From Nocardia puris (GTDB lineage Bacteria; Actinomycetota; Actinomycetes; Mycobacteriales; Mycobacteriaceae), in assembly GCF_003315035.1 (NCBI RefSeq), contig NZ_QNRE01000002.1:896033-960032 (forward strand): 64,000 nt of DNA, written 5' to 3'. Each line of letters begins with the position of its first letter. Positions within the stretch are counted from its first letter, which is position 1. Below the pieces are notes generated by a model that worked only from the letters and a program-made list of their open reading frames with translations, was not told the DNA's origin and searched no databases. The position numbers were made by a program, and so were the translations under genes. This document shows positions 25,889-33,206 of the stretch, in pieces.

Positions 25889-26455
25889 ATGCCCAAGGTC
25901 AGCGACGACCATCTCGCCGCCCGACGAAGTCAGATACTCGACGGGGCCCGGCGCTGCTTCGCCGAATACGGCTACGACGGCGCGACGGTGCGCCGCCTCG
26001 AAGAAGCCATCGGCCTGTCGCGCGGCGCCATCTTCCACCACTTCCGCGACAAGGACGCGCTGTTCCTGGCCTTGGCCCAAGAGGACGCCGAGCGCATGGC
26101 CGATGTCGCGGCCAATCAGGGTCTGGTGCAGGTCATGCGGGACATGCTCGCCGACCCCGACCAATTCAATTGGCTCGGTACGCGTTTGGAGATCGCACGC
26201 CGCCTGCGCACCGACCCCGACTTCCGCGCCGGCTGGACCCAGCGCTCCGCCGACCTCACCGCCGCCACCCTCGCCCGCCTCGAGCGCCGCAAGGCCGCGG
26301 GCGCCCTGCGCGACGACGTCCCCACCGACGTCCTGCTCGGCTACCTCGACCTCGTCCTCGACGGCCTCATCGCCCGCATCGCCTCCGGCCACACCAACGA
26401 AAACCTCTCCGCCGTCCTGGATCTCGTCGAAGCCTCGGTCCGCCGCAAGGATTGA
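25889..26455 (+). CDS. acnR: TetR-family regulator of aconitase (AcnR)
   Basis: A 188-residue regulator with an N-terminal TetR helix-turn-helix (residues ~12-58; GATVRRLEEAIGLSRGAIFHHFRDKD) and a helical ligand domain. Start ATG 25889. Directly downstream of acnA in the same orientation, as in corynebacteria and mycobacteria, where AcnR represses acn and responds to citrate and metal. The frame continues far upstream but without homology. Confidence 0.88.
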   Translation: MPKVSDDHLAARRSQILDGARRCFAEYGYDGATVRRLEEAIGLSRGAIFHHFRDKDALFLALAQEDAERMADVAANQGLVQVMRDMLADPDQFNWLGTRLEIARRLRTDPDFRAGWTQRSADLTAATLARLERRKAAGALRDDVPTDVLLGYLDLVLDGLIARIASGHTNENLSAVLDLVEASVRRKD

Positions 26456-26610
26456 ACGTGCGCGCCCGGCGCGTCCCGGTAACAGGCGCTTCGCCTCGCG
26501 CGACTGGGTTGATATCTCCGCCGATTCGAATCCCGACGCCTTGTGCACCGATCGGCGACGTCCCGCCGAGACACGCCGCGACCGTCGTCCGGCACGCAGA
26601 GAGGCCGCCC

Positions 26611-27729
26611 ATGACCGACGCACCGCCGACCGTCGACGCTCCGGCGGAATGGCGACTGGACCCGCCCGACGAACTCGCCGTGCGCGGGTTGCAGATCCGG
26701 ATGATGCGCGCCGACGTGGCGGCGACACGCAAAGGCAAGGCCGCCGAACGTAAGTCGGCGGTGCTGGACGAATTCGCCTCGGCCTTCACCGCATTGCGTG
26801 ACGCACCCACCCCGGCGGCGGACGAGAACGCCGCACCGCTCGATCTCGACGCCATTCTGGGGGACGTCACCGCACTGGCGACGCGGATCACCGAACGCCC
26901 GCGCGCGGTCTCCGCGCTGATCGAACTGATGGTGTTCACGCCCTGGCCGGACGGGATCACCTGGGATTCCGGGGCCCGCAAATCCGCGCTGGACGAGGCC
27001 GCCCGCGACCTTGCCGGGTTGGCGCCCGGCGATCTCGCGGCCCTCACCCGCGAATTCGACGCCGTCATGAAACAGTTGCGGCGCAAGTCGATCCGGTGGG
27101 GACGGGTCGCGGCGGTGACCGTCGTCGGCTTGGGAGCGGGCGTCATGACCGGCGGGATGGCGGCGCCGGCGATCGGCGCCGCCGTCGGCGGCACGCTCGG
27201 GCTCAGCGGCGCCGCCGCGACCTCCGCCGGACTCGCCGCGCTGGGCGGCGGATCACTCGCGGCGGGCGGTTTCGGCGTCGCGGGCGGCACCGCGCTGGTG
27301 ACCGGTGTCAGCGGGCTGACCGCCGCCGGTGTGGCGGGCGCGAGCGCCCGGTACAGCCGCTTCGGCAGCGGCACCCTCGCCCTCGACGCGGTGAAGATCG
27401 CGCTGGCCGCCCGGCTGCTCGCCGCCGAGGACGCCGACCGCGATCAGAAACTGCGGCGGATCGTGGAGAGCCTGCAGCAGACCGCGAACCACCTCGCGGA
27501 GAAGACGAATCTGCTCACCGAGCGGATCGCCGAGTTGAAGGAACAGAACCGCGCGCTGTCCGACGACAACAATAGCCTGCGCGCGGCGGTGACGCGGCTG
27601 CGCACCGAGCTGATCGACGCCAGGGCCGACACCAAGCGGCTGCGCGCGGAACTCGAAGCGGCGCAACGGGATCGGGCGACGGTCGACGTTGTTCTCGACC
27701 GGCTGCCGTCGGTGGCGGCCGGCGAATGA
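26611..27729 (+). CDS. Unknown membrane protein with Gly/Ala-rich hairpin and C-terminal coiled coil
   Basis: 372 residues from ATG 26611. Family not recognised. Residues ~20-150 are soluble and mainly helical, with the segment LIELMVFTPWPDGITWD. Residues ~165-255 form a glycine/alanine-rich membrane region (VGLGAGVMTGGMAAPAIGAA, then LAALGGGSLAAGGFGVAGG), like glycine-zipper membrane hairpins. Residues ~275-365 are a leucine-rich coiled coil (TERIAELKEQNRALSDDNNS). The stop overlaps the next start (ATGA), so the two proteins are coupled and probably interact. It is part of a block absent from the recalled mycobacterial gene order. Confidence 0.7.
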   Translation: MTDAPPTVDAPAEWRLDPPDELAVRGLQIRMMRADVAATRKGKAAERKSAVLDEFASAFTALRDAPTPAADENAAPLDLDAILGDVTALATRITERPRAVSALIELMVFTPWPDGITWDSGARKSALDEAARDLAGLAPGDLAALTREFDAVMKQLRRKSIRWGRVAAVTVVGLGAGVMTGGMAAPAIGAAVGGTLGLSGAAATSAGLAALGGGSLAAGGFGVAGGTALVTGVSGLTAAGVAGASARYSRFGSGTLALDAVKIALAARLLAAEDADRDQKLRRIVESLQQTANHLAEKTNLLTERIAELKEQNRALSDDNNSLRAAVTRLRTELIDARADTKRLRAELEAAQRDRATVDVVLDRLPSVAAGE

Positions 27730-28934
27730 GCGACGACGCCGACCGCAACCTCGACGCGCTCGCCCGCCGCCTGGCCGACGTCGACCGCGCCGTCGACGCC
27801 GCGCTCGGTGACGATCCGGTCGCGGCGTCCCTCCAGGTCTCCCCGCACCGCCTGTCCTATGACGAACTCACCGCCTTCAACGACGAATTGCGCGAGCGCT
27901 CGGGATGGACCGGGGTGGATCCCGAAGCCGGACTCACTCCGGAACACCGCGAGGCCCTGGCGGCGTGGCGGGAGCGGCACCGCCTGCGGTGGACGGACCG
28001 CGACCTGGCGATCGTCGGCGTCGCGGGGCTGGTCGGCGCGCTGTCGGTCTGGTTCGACTCGTCGATCGACGGCGGCGTGCGCACCGGATTCGGCAAGCTC
28101 GAGGCGACCGACCGCGTGAGCCGGTGGAGGAAGGCGGGCGAACGGCTGCCCATCGACTTCATGGGTGCCGGATTCGGCGGCCGGACCCATCGCATCAAAT
28201 CCGGCGGACATGATCTGCTGCGCGTCTTCAGTTCCCTGCGGTCGATCGTCGACGGCGAATTCCACGGCAAGAGAAGAGAATCCGGCCGCAAGGTGGACTT
28301 CTCCGAGGGCGGGAGATTCGATGAGGTCGACGGGTGGGCCGACGCCGCGGGCCGGCTCATGCGCCATCTCGCGGCCGACTTCCTCACGCCCATGAGCCTG
28401 CCCGTCCCCGGTACGAGCTGGCTCTACGACAGCGACGACGAGCGGGTCGAGCAGTTCGCCCTGCATGCGTACTCTGGGCTGCGCGCGGGCGAAGGGTGGA
28501 ATCTGCGCAGCGCGACGGTCGGCCCCGGCTTCACCGCGCTCCTGACCGAGGTGATCGTGCGCACCCACGTCGCAGCGGAGGCGTACGAGCATACCGGCGC
28601 CCTGTCCGCGCCCACCCGAGCACAGCGGCGCAAACGCACGGAGCTGCTGCTCGCCGCGCACACGCTGGTCGGCGCCGTCTCGCTGGGCAAGACGGCCGCG
28701 CGCTTGGTCGCGATGCCCGGCGCGCACGGACGCCCGCACCCGGCGGCGATCCGGCACCTCCAATTGCCGACCCTGATCCGCGCGGGGCACCTCGCCGTCG
28801 GCGTGGTCCGGGACGCGCGCTCCACCGACCGGTATTCGGCGCGGACCTGGGACGAACTGGTGGTCGGCTCGGCGCGGGTGTGGCAGCTGGACCTGCCCGC
28901 GGTGCTGGAGGAACGCTGCGCGCTCGACGACTGA
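27726..28934 (+). CDS. Unknown protein, partner of the upstream coiled-coil membrane protein
   Basis: 402 residues, start ATG 27726 overlapping the preceding stop by four bases. Family not recognised. A helical acidic N-terminus (~1-95) is followed by a hydrophobic helix (DLAIVGVAGLVGALSVWF) and a glycine-rich region with conserved-looking GAGFGGRTHRIKSGGHDLLR, whose His-rich pattern could be a metal or active site. Later hydrophobic helices include LLLAAHTLVGAVSLGKTAA. It ends 10 bp before the stop of the convergent MarR gene. Two-protein membrane system of unknown role; no toxin, nuclease or kinase motif found. Confidence 0.68.
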   Translation: MSDDADRNLDALARRLADVDRAVDAALGDDPVAASLQVSPHRLSYDELTAFNDELRERSGWTGVDPEAGLTPEHREALAAWRERHRLRWTDRDLAIVGVAGLVGALSVWFDSSIDGGVRTGFGKLEATDRVSRWRKAGERLPIDFMGAGFGGRTHRIKSGGHDLLRVFSSLRSIVDGEFHGKRRESGRKVDFSEGGRFDEVDGWADAAGRLMRHLAADFLTPMSLPVPGTSWLYDSDDERVEQFALHAYSGLRAGEGWNLRSATVGPGFTALLTEVIVRTHVAAEAYEHTGALSAPTRAQRRKRTELLLAAHTLVGAVSLGKTAARLVAMPGAHGRPHPAAIRHLQLPTLIRAGHLAVGVVRDARSTDRYSARTWDELVVGSARVWQLDLPAVLEERCALDD

Positions 28935-28943
28935 GCGGTCACG

Positions 28944-29450
28944 TCAGGGTTCGCCTTCCAGAGCGGTGAGGAGTTGGCGGATCAGGCGGTCGAGGGTGTG
29001 GCGGTCGGGGGTGGAGAGGGGGGCGAGGAGGCGGGATTCGTTGGCTACGTGGGCGGTGACGACCTCGTCGACGAGGGTGCGGCCGGCGTCGGTGAGGGCG
29101 ACGCGGATGGCGCGGCGGTCGGTGGCGTCAGCGGTGCGGCGGACCAGGCCCGCCGATTCGAGGCGGTCGAGGCGGCCGGTCATGCCCGCGCGGGAGAGCA
29201 TGAGTGTGTCGGCCAGGACCGACGGGTTCAGTTCGTAGGGCGCACCGGAGCGGCGCAGCGCGGCGAGCACGTCGAATTCGCCGCGCTGCAAACCGTGCGC
29301 GGTGAACACGGCTTCGATCTCGCGCTGCGCGACAACCATCAGCCTGCCCAGGCGGCCGATGATCGCCATCGCCTCGAGGTCCAGGTCGGGGCGCTCGCGG
29401 CGCCACTGGGCGGCGATCGCGTCGACGGCATCCGGCTTCGATTCGGTCAT
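28944..29450 (-). CDS. MarR-family transcriptional regulator
   Basis: A 168-residue winged-helix regulator starting at ATG 29450. The helix-turn-helix (ELNPSVLADTLMLSRAGMTG) is followed by RLESAGLVRR and the wing DATDRRAIRVALTDAG, typical of MarR proteins. It is divergent from a cupin gene across a 69-bp gap holding a 7-bp inverted repeat, so it probably represses itself and the cupin gene. Confidence 0.9.
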   Translation of the reverse strand: MTESKPDAVDAIAAQWRRERPDLDLEAMAIIGRLGRLMVVAQREIEAVFTAHGLQRGEFDVLAALRRSGAPYELNPSVLADTLMLSRAGMTGRLDRLESAGLVRRTADATDRRAIRVALTDAGRTLVDEVVTAHVANESRLLAPLSTPDRHTLDRLIRQLLTALEGEP

Positions 29451-29477
29451 GGACAGGAGTCTATTCGTCGCGATATA

Positions 29478-29506
29478 GTTCGGTAGCGAATTATCAATCA
29501 CCGAAC
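29478..29506. promoter_or_regulatory. Candidate MarR operator (inverted repeat)
   Basis: GTTCGGT, 15 bases, ACCGAAC, within the 69-bp divergent gap between the marR-type and cupin genes. It overlaps AT-rich sequence (TATAGTT, AATTATCAAT) suitable for -10 elements on both strands. Confidence 0.5.
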
Positions 29507-29519
29507 AATTGGAGTCGTC

Positions 29520-30017
29520 ATGACCGCCCCCACCCGCCCCGCCGCCCTGGTCCACCCCGACGAGGCCGAGACCATCGGCACCGACACCGCTCGGGTGCGC
29601 CTGCTCCTCGACGCCGACCGCACCGGCGATTCGGTGAGCACCGTCGAGGTGATCCTGGCGCGCGGAGCCGACGGCGCCGCACCGCATTTCCACACAAAGT
29701 CCGACGAACTGTTCGTCGTCACCGAGGGCGAGATCCAGGTCCTCGCCGGCGAGGAGATCGTCACGGTCGGTGCGGGCGGCGCCCTGGTGGTCCCGAAATT
29801 CATGCCGCACGCGTTCGGCGCCACCCCCGACAGCACCGCGCGCCTGGTGATCGCCCTCATGCCGGGCGTGCGCCGCTTCGGCTACTTCCGCCTCCTGGAC
29901 CGCCTGGCCCGCGGCGAGGCCACCTTCGAGGACCTGGCCGCGAGCCAGGACGAGTACGACAACCACTTCGTCGACGCCCCCGCCTGGTGGGCGGAGCGCA
30001 ACGCCCACCGCGCCTGA
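29520..30017 (+). CDS. Cupin-domain protein
   Basis: A 165-residue single-cupin protein with start ATG 29520 after a GGAG site. Cupin motif 1 contains PHFHTKSDELFVVTEGE (metal-binding His-His-Glu) and motif 2 VPKFMPHAFG (fourth His). The C-terminal ~45 residues are helical and lack known motifs. It is likely a small metal-dependent dioxygenase, isomerase or sensor controlled by the adjacent MarR protein. The substrate is unknown. Confidence 0.85.
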   Translation: MTAPTRPAALVHPDEAETIGTDTARVRLLLDADRTGDSVSTVEVILARGADGAAPHFHTKSDELFVVTEGEIQVLAGEEIVTVGAGGALVVPKFMPHAFGATPDSTARLVIALMPGVRRFGYFRLLDRLARGEATFEDLAASQDEYDNHFVDAPAWWAERNAHRA

Positions 30018-30109
30018 GGCGCCGGATCATGCGCCCACCAGCCCGAATGTGGCGCACACGGCACCCGATCCGGGAACAGGCAGGCACCCGACCTCGGTTG
30101 GACCGGGTT

Positions 30110-30526
30110 ATGAGCCACACTGTGCCGATCGTCGTCCGCGGCTACGAACTGGACACCCTGGGCCACGTGAACCAGGCCGTCTACCACCAGTACGCCGAGC
30201 ACGCGCGCTGGGAACTGCTGCGCGAGGCCGGCCTCGCCGGCGACAAGCTGATCGCCGCGGGCATCGCCCCGGTGGTCCTCGAGACCACCATCAAGTACCT
30301 GCGCGAGCTGCGCGGCGGCGACGAGATCACCGTGACCACCGACTCGGAATGGACCAGCGGCAAGATCTTCCGCTTCCGCCAGAGGATCGTGAAGCTGGAC
30401 GGCACCGTGTCGGCCGAGCTCGTGGTCACCGGCGGCGTCATGGATCTGACCGCGCGCAAGCTGATCGCCGACCCCGCCGAGCGCCTGCGGGCCCTCGCCG
30501 ATCGCCCCGATCTGCTGGATCTGTAG
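30110..30526 (+). CDS. Acyl-CoA thioesterase, hotdog fold (4HBT/YbgC-like)
   Basis: A 138-residue hotdog-fold protein starting at ATG 30110. The N-terminal RGYELDTLGHVNQAVYHQYA contains the Asp and His-Val-Asn of 4-hydroxybenzoyl-CoA/YbgC-type thioesterases (normally DxxGHVNN; here HVNQ). The central helix is followed by beta strands ending RKLIADPAERL. It lies 230 bp before the RiPP precursor gene but is separated from it by two hairpins, so a link to that pathway is not shown. Confidence 0.85.
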   Translation: MSHTVPIVVRGYELDTLGHVNQAVYHQYAEHARWELLREAGLAGDKLIAAGIAPVVLETTIKYLRELRGGDEITVTTDSEWTSGKIFRFRQRIVKLDGTVSAELVVTGGVMDLTARKLIADPAERLRALADRPDLLDL

Positions 30527-30597
30527 CCCGCCGCCACCCCCGGGCAAGCGCTCTGGCGCACGGCGCCCGGGGTTGTAGCTCCAACGTTGCGAACCGC

Positions 30598-30639
30598 GTT
30601 TTTCCGTGGCACGGAAAAACTTTCGGCGCGCACGCCGAA
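30598..30639. terminator. Tandem hairpins with U/A runs
   Basis: GTTTTTCCG, loop TGGCA, CGGAAAAAC (9-bp stem, 30598-30620), followed directly by TTCGGCG, loop CGCA, CGCCGAA (7-bp stem, 30622-30639). The first resembles a bidirectional factor-independent terminator. It separates the thioesterase gene from the RiPP precursor gene. Confidence 0.6.
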
Positions 30640-30756
30640 CCGCGCGACAGGCGTGGTGAAATCTCGCGATCCGGGCCGGGCGTCCCACGGCACGCGTTAT
30701 GATCCAGGTCACGCTCGGGGGTCCTGGCAAATCGCGAGCAGATCGGAGAGCAGACC

Positions 30757-31215
30757 ATGGCCGACGCATACCACCGCCCCGGTGCCGCGCCGACGGACGA
30801 CCGCGTCCCCGCACTCCACGGCCTGCTCGTGGCCGAGTCGGACCGCGAGATATCCGTGCGCGTCGCCGAGGGTACGTGGACGTTCCGCCGGTCCGATGTG
30901 CTGCGCGTCCTCGATCACGCCGACCCCGCGCCCGAGGCCGAAGCGGGCCGTCGCGTACTGGTCGACATCCGCCCCGGCGCGACCGCCGATTTCACCCGCC
31001 GCCTGCGCGTGGAACTGGTGGACCGCCCGATGACGCTGGCCGCCGCGCCCTCCCCCGCGCTGGGAGACGAACTGCTGCAACAACTCACGGATTCCTGGGC
31101 CGAGGGCCTGCGCCTGGCGCCGTGCCCGGCGACCGGCGGAGCGACCTTCACCTACTGTCAGACGAAATCGCTCGCGACCAGCGACGACGGCATCAACTGC
31201 GACAGTCTCGACTGA
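30757..31215 (+). CDS. Putative graspetide (omega-ester RiPP) precursor
   Basis: A 152-residue protein 13 bp upstream of an MvdC/MvdD-type ATP-grasp ligase. Residues ~20-115 form a charged, partly beta-rich leader (SVRVAEGTWTFRRSDVLRVL). The last ~27 residues look like a core: they are rich in Thr/Ser (130, 132, 136, 138, 141, 142, 150) and Lys137 plus Asp143, 144, 149 and 152, with Cys123, 134 and 148. Graspetide ligases join Asp/Glu carboxylates to Ser/Thr hydroxyls or Lys amines. The precursor is longer than the usual 40-100 residues. Start ATG 30757 follows GGAGAG. Assignment rests on the neighbour and the tail composition. Confidence 0.65.
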   Translation: MADAYHRPGAAPTDDRVPALHGLLVAESDREISVRVAEGTWTFRRSDVLRVLDHADPAPEAEAGRRVLVDIRPGATADFTRRLRVELVDRPMTLAAAPSPALGDELLQQLTDSWAEGLRLAPCPATGGATFTYCQTKSLATSDDGINCDSLD

Positions 31216-31228
31216 GCGGACCTGCTCT

Positions 31229-32191
31229 GTGGTGGCGCGCCGTCCCGGCTCGATTCTGATCGTGTCCGAATCCGATGATCTGCACGCCACCGCCATGGCG
31301 GCGACGCTGCGAGATCACCACGGGCTCAGCCCGATTCACCTCGACCTGCGCGATTTCCCGCGCGAGTCGGGCAGTTTCCGGCTGGACAGGTTCGGCACGG
31401 CCCGCTCGTTCTCGCACGTCTTCGGACTGGACGACGTGCAGTCGGTGTGGTGGCGGCGCCCGCACCCGTGCCTGGTGCCCGCCGGGGTGCGCGCCGCCGA
31501 CGACGCGTTCCGCCAGGCCGAATGCGACGGTTTCGTGCAGGGCCTGCTGTGGTCGATCCCGGCGTTCTGGATCAACGACCCCGGGGCCGACCGCACCGCC
31601 TCCCGCAAGATCGTGCAATTGGAGACAGCGCAGCGCGCCGGTTTCGCGATCCCGGAGACTCTGATCACCAACGATCCCGACGAGGCCCGCAGCTTCGTCG
31701 AATCACGTTCCGGCGCCGTGGTTTACAAGCGCACCGGCACGGGTCGCGCCGAGTTCGCCGAAACCAGGATCATCACGAAGGCCGATTTCGGCAAACTCTC
31801 CGGTATCCGGTCCTCCCCCACCACTTTCCAGGACTACGTCACCGCCGTCTGCGATCTGCGCGTGGTGTGGGTGGACGGTATCGCCTGGACCGTGCGGATC
31901 GATTCGCAGGCTGGTGTCGGCCGTGTCGACTCGCGGCTCGACACGTCGGTTGACTTCGTCCGCGATCAACTCCCGCCCGGTATCAGCAAATCGCTGGCAA
32001 TGCTGATGGGCGCGCTCGGCCTGAGCTTCGGCGTGGTGGATCTGCGGCTCGGCCTCGACGGCGAGTACTACTTCCTCGAGGTCAATCCGCAGGGCCAGTT
32101 CGCCTACCTGGAGATCAAGACCGGGCTGCCGATCTTCCGCAGCCTGGCCAACCTCCTGGTCCACAGCGACGGCATGGTGCCCGGGTACTGA
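31229..32191 (+). CDS. ATP-grasp ribosomal peptide maturase (graspetide ligase, MvdD-like)
   Basis: 320 residues from GTG 31229. The N-terminal preATP-grasp domain begins SILIVSESDDLHATAMAATL and contains VWWRRP, a hallmark of the microviridin-type ATP-grasp ligases, followed by WINDP. The C-terminal ATP-grasp domain ends with VDLRLGLDGEYYFLEVNPQG, carrying the Mg-binding Glu/Asn. It is expected to activate core Asp/Glu side chains by phosphorylation and form ester or amide macrocycles on the preceding precursor. No N-acetyltransferase, dedicated protease or ABC exporter is adjacent, so this is a minimal two-gene cluster. Confidence 0.85.
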   Translation: MVARRPGSILIVSESDDLHATAMAATLRDHHGLSPIHLDLRDFPRESGSFRLDRFGTARSFSHVFGLDDVQSVWWRRPHPCLVPAGVRAADDAFRQAECDGFVQGLLWSIPAFWINDPGADRTASRKIVQLETAQRAGFAIPETLITNDPDEARSFVESRSGAVVYKRTGTGRAEFAETRIITKADFGKLSGIRSSPTTFQDYVTAVCDLRVVWVDGIAWTVRIDSQAGVGRVDSRLDTSVDFVRDQLPPGISKSLAMLMGALGLSFGVVDLRLGLDGEYYFLEVNPQGQFAYLEIKTGLPIFRSLANLLVHSDGMVPGY

Positions 32192-32214
32192 ATCTCCCGG
32201 GCTCCGAACGGCAT

Positions 32215-32781
32215 TCAGAGCCGATAGCGCTGCAGCACCACCCCCGAGGCGGGGAACGCCCGCACGTCGATCAGTTCGACCGGCCCGGTGTCGGCGAGGT
32301 CGAAGAGCCGCTGCCCGCCCCCGGCGAACACGGGGAACACCAGCAACCGCAACTCGTCCACGGCGCCGAGGCGCAGGAACGAGTTCAGCGTGGTCGCGCC
32401 GGCGAACACGATCACCGGATCGCCCGGCTCGGACTTCAGGCGGCGCACGTCGTCCGCCAGGTCACCGCCGATCGCGGTGGCGGGCTGCCACGCCAGCGGC
32501 CGGTCCGGCCGGGAGGTCACCACGATCTTCGGCACGCCGTTCACCAGCGGCGCCAGCCGGGCGTCACCGGACGACTCGAAGGCCGCCTCGTCACCGGTCC
32601 AGTACTCCGCCACGCCCTCGTAGGCCGTGCGGCCGAAGACCTGCGCACCGACCGACGTCAGCACGTCGGCCAGGTAGTCGTCCAGCTCTGGGTCCTCGGT
32701 GTGCACCCAGTCCAGCGCACCGTCGGGTCCCGCCGCGTATCCGTCCAGTGTGACCATCATCTGGGCGATCACCATCGGCAC
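32215..32781 (-). CDS. Dihydrofolate reductase-like (RibD C-terminal) family protein
   Basis: A 188-residue protein from ATG 32781 with the family N-terminus MVIAQMMVTLDGYAAGPDGA, a central GRTAYEGVAEYW, and VIVFAGATTLNSFLRLGAVDELRLLV, all typical of the RibD_C/DHFR-like reductase family. It probably binds NADPH. True folate or riboflavin function is unproven; many copies serve undefined reductions. It is convergent with the ATP-grasp gene (23-bp gap) and shows no sign of being part of the RiPP unit. Confidence 0.88.
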   Translation of the reverse strand: MPMVIAQMMVTLDGYAAGPDGALDWVHTEDPELDDYLADVLTSVGAQVFGRTAYEGVAEYWTGDEAAFESSGDARLAPLVNGVPKIVVTSRPDRPLAWQPATAIGGDLADDVRRLKSEPGDPVIVFAGATTLNSFLRLGAVDELRLLVFPVFAGGGQRLFDLADTGPVELIDVRAFPASGVVLQRYRL

Positions 32782-32892
32782 CGGAATCTCCTCACTGTCG
32801 GCGTCGACAGTGCAGACGGCGCGGGCCCCGGGAATTCACCGCCGCACGCGGAACCCGGCGTGACCGAGACCGGCGCGCGACGATGCGGGTGT

Positions 32893-33123
32893 CTACTGGG
32901 CTTTGCGCCGATTCGCACCGCCGCGGCTGCGCAGCTGGACGTGCGATTCCACCAGCACGTTGTGGATGAACCCGTAGGAGCGGCCGGTCGACCGCGCCAG
33001 GGACCGGATGCTCGCACCCGCTTCGTACTGCTTCTTCAGCTGCGTTTGCAGGCGATCACGCGACTTCCCCGTGACGCGTGTGCCTTTGCCCAATGCCTTG
33101 CCCTGTGTGGCCCTGTCGCCCAT
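32893..33123 (-). CDS. Small helix-turn-helix protein (Rv1473A-like)
   Basis: A 76-residue basic protein. A central helix-turn-helix (EAGASIRSLARSTGRSYGFI) is flanked by lysine/arginine-rich ends (GKALGKGTRVTGKSRDRL; GGANRRKAQ). It is conserved in actinobacteria next to the ABC-F gene, as Rv1473A in M. tuberculosis. It probably binds DNA; its targets are unknown. Confidence 0.8.
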   Translation of the reverse strand: MGDRATQGKALGKGTRVTGKSRDRLQTQLKKQYEAGASIRSLARSTGRSYGFIHNVLVESHVQLRSRGGANRRKAQ

Positions 33124-33206
33124 GGCTTCCTCCGAGTCGCCGAGCAGCGCGTCTTTCCAGGCTAAGCACTGAGCAGGCCCCGATCAACGAATTGTTGTGA
33201 TCGAGA

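Noticed and set aside
30110..32781. Treating the thioesterase and DHFR-like genes as part of the RiPP cluster
   Set aside because: Tandem hairpins separate the thioesterase, and the reductase is convergent on the other strand; neither is a usual graspetide partner.
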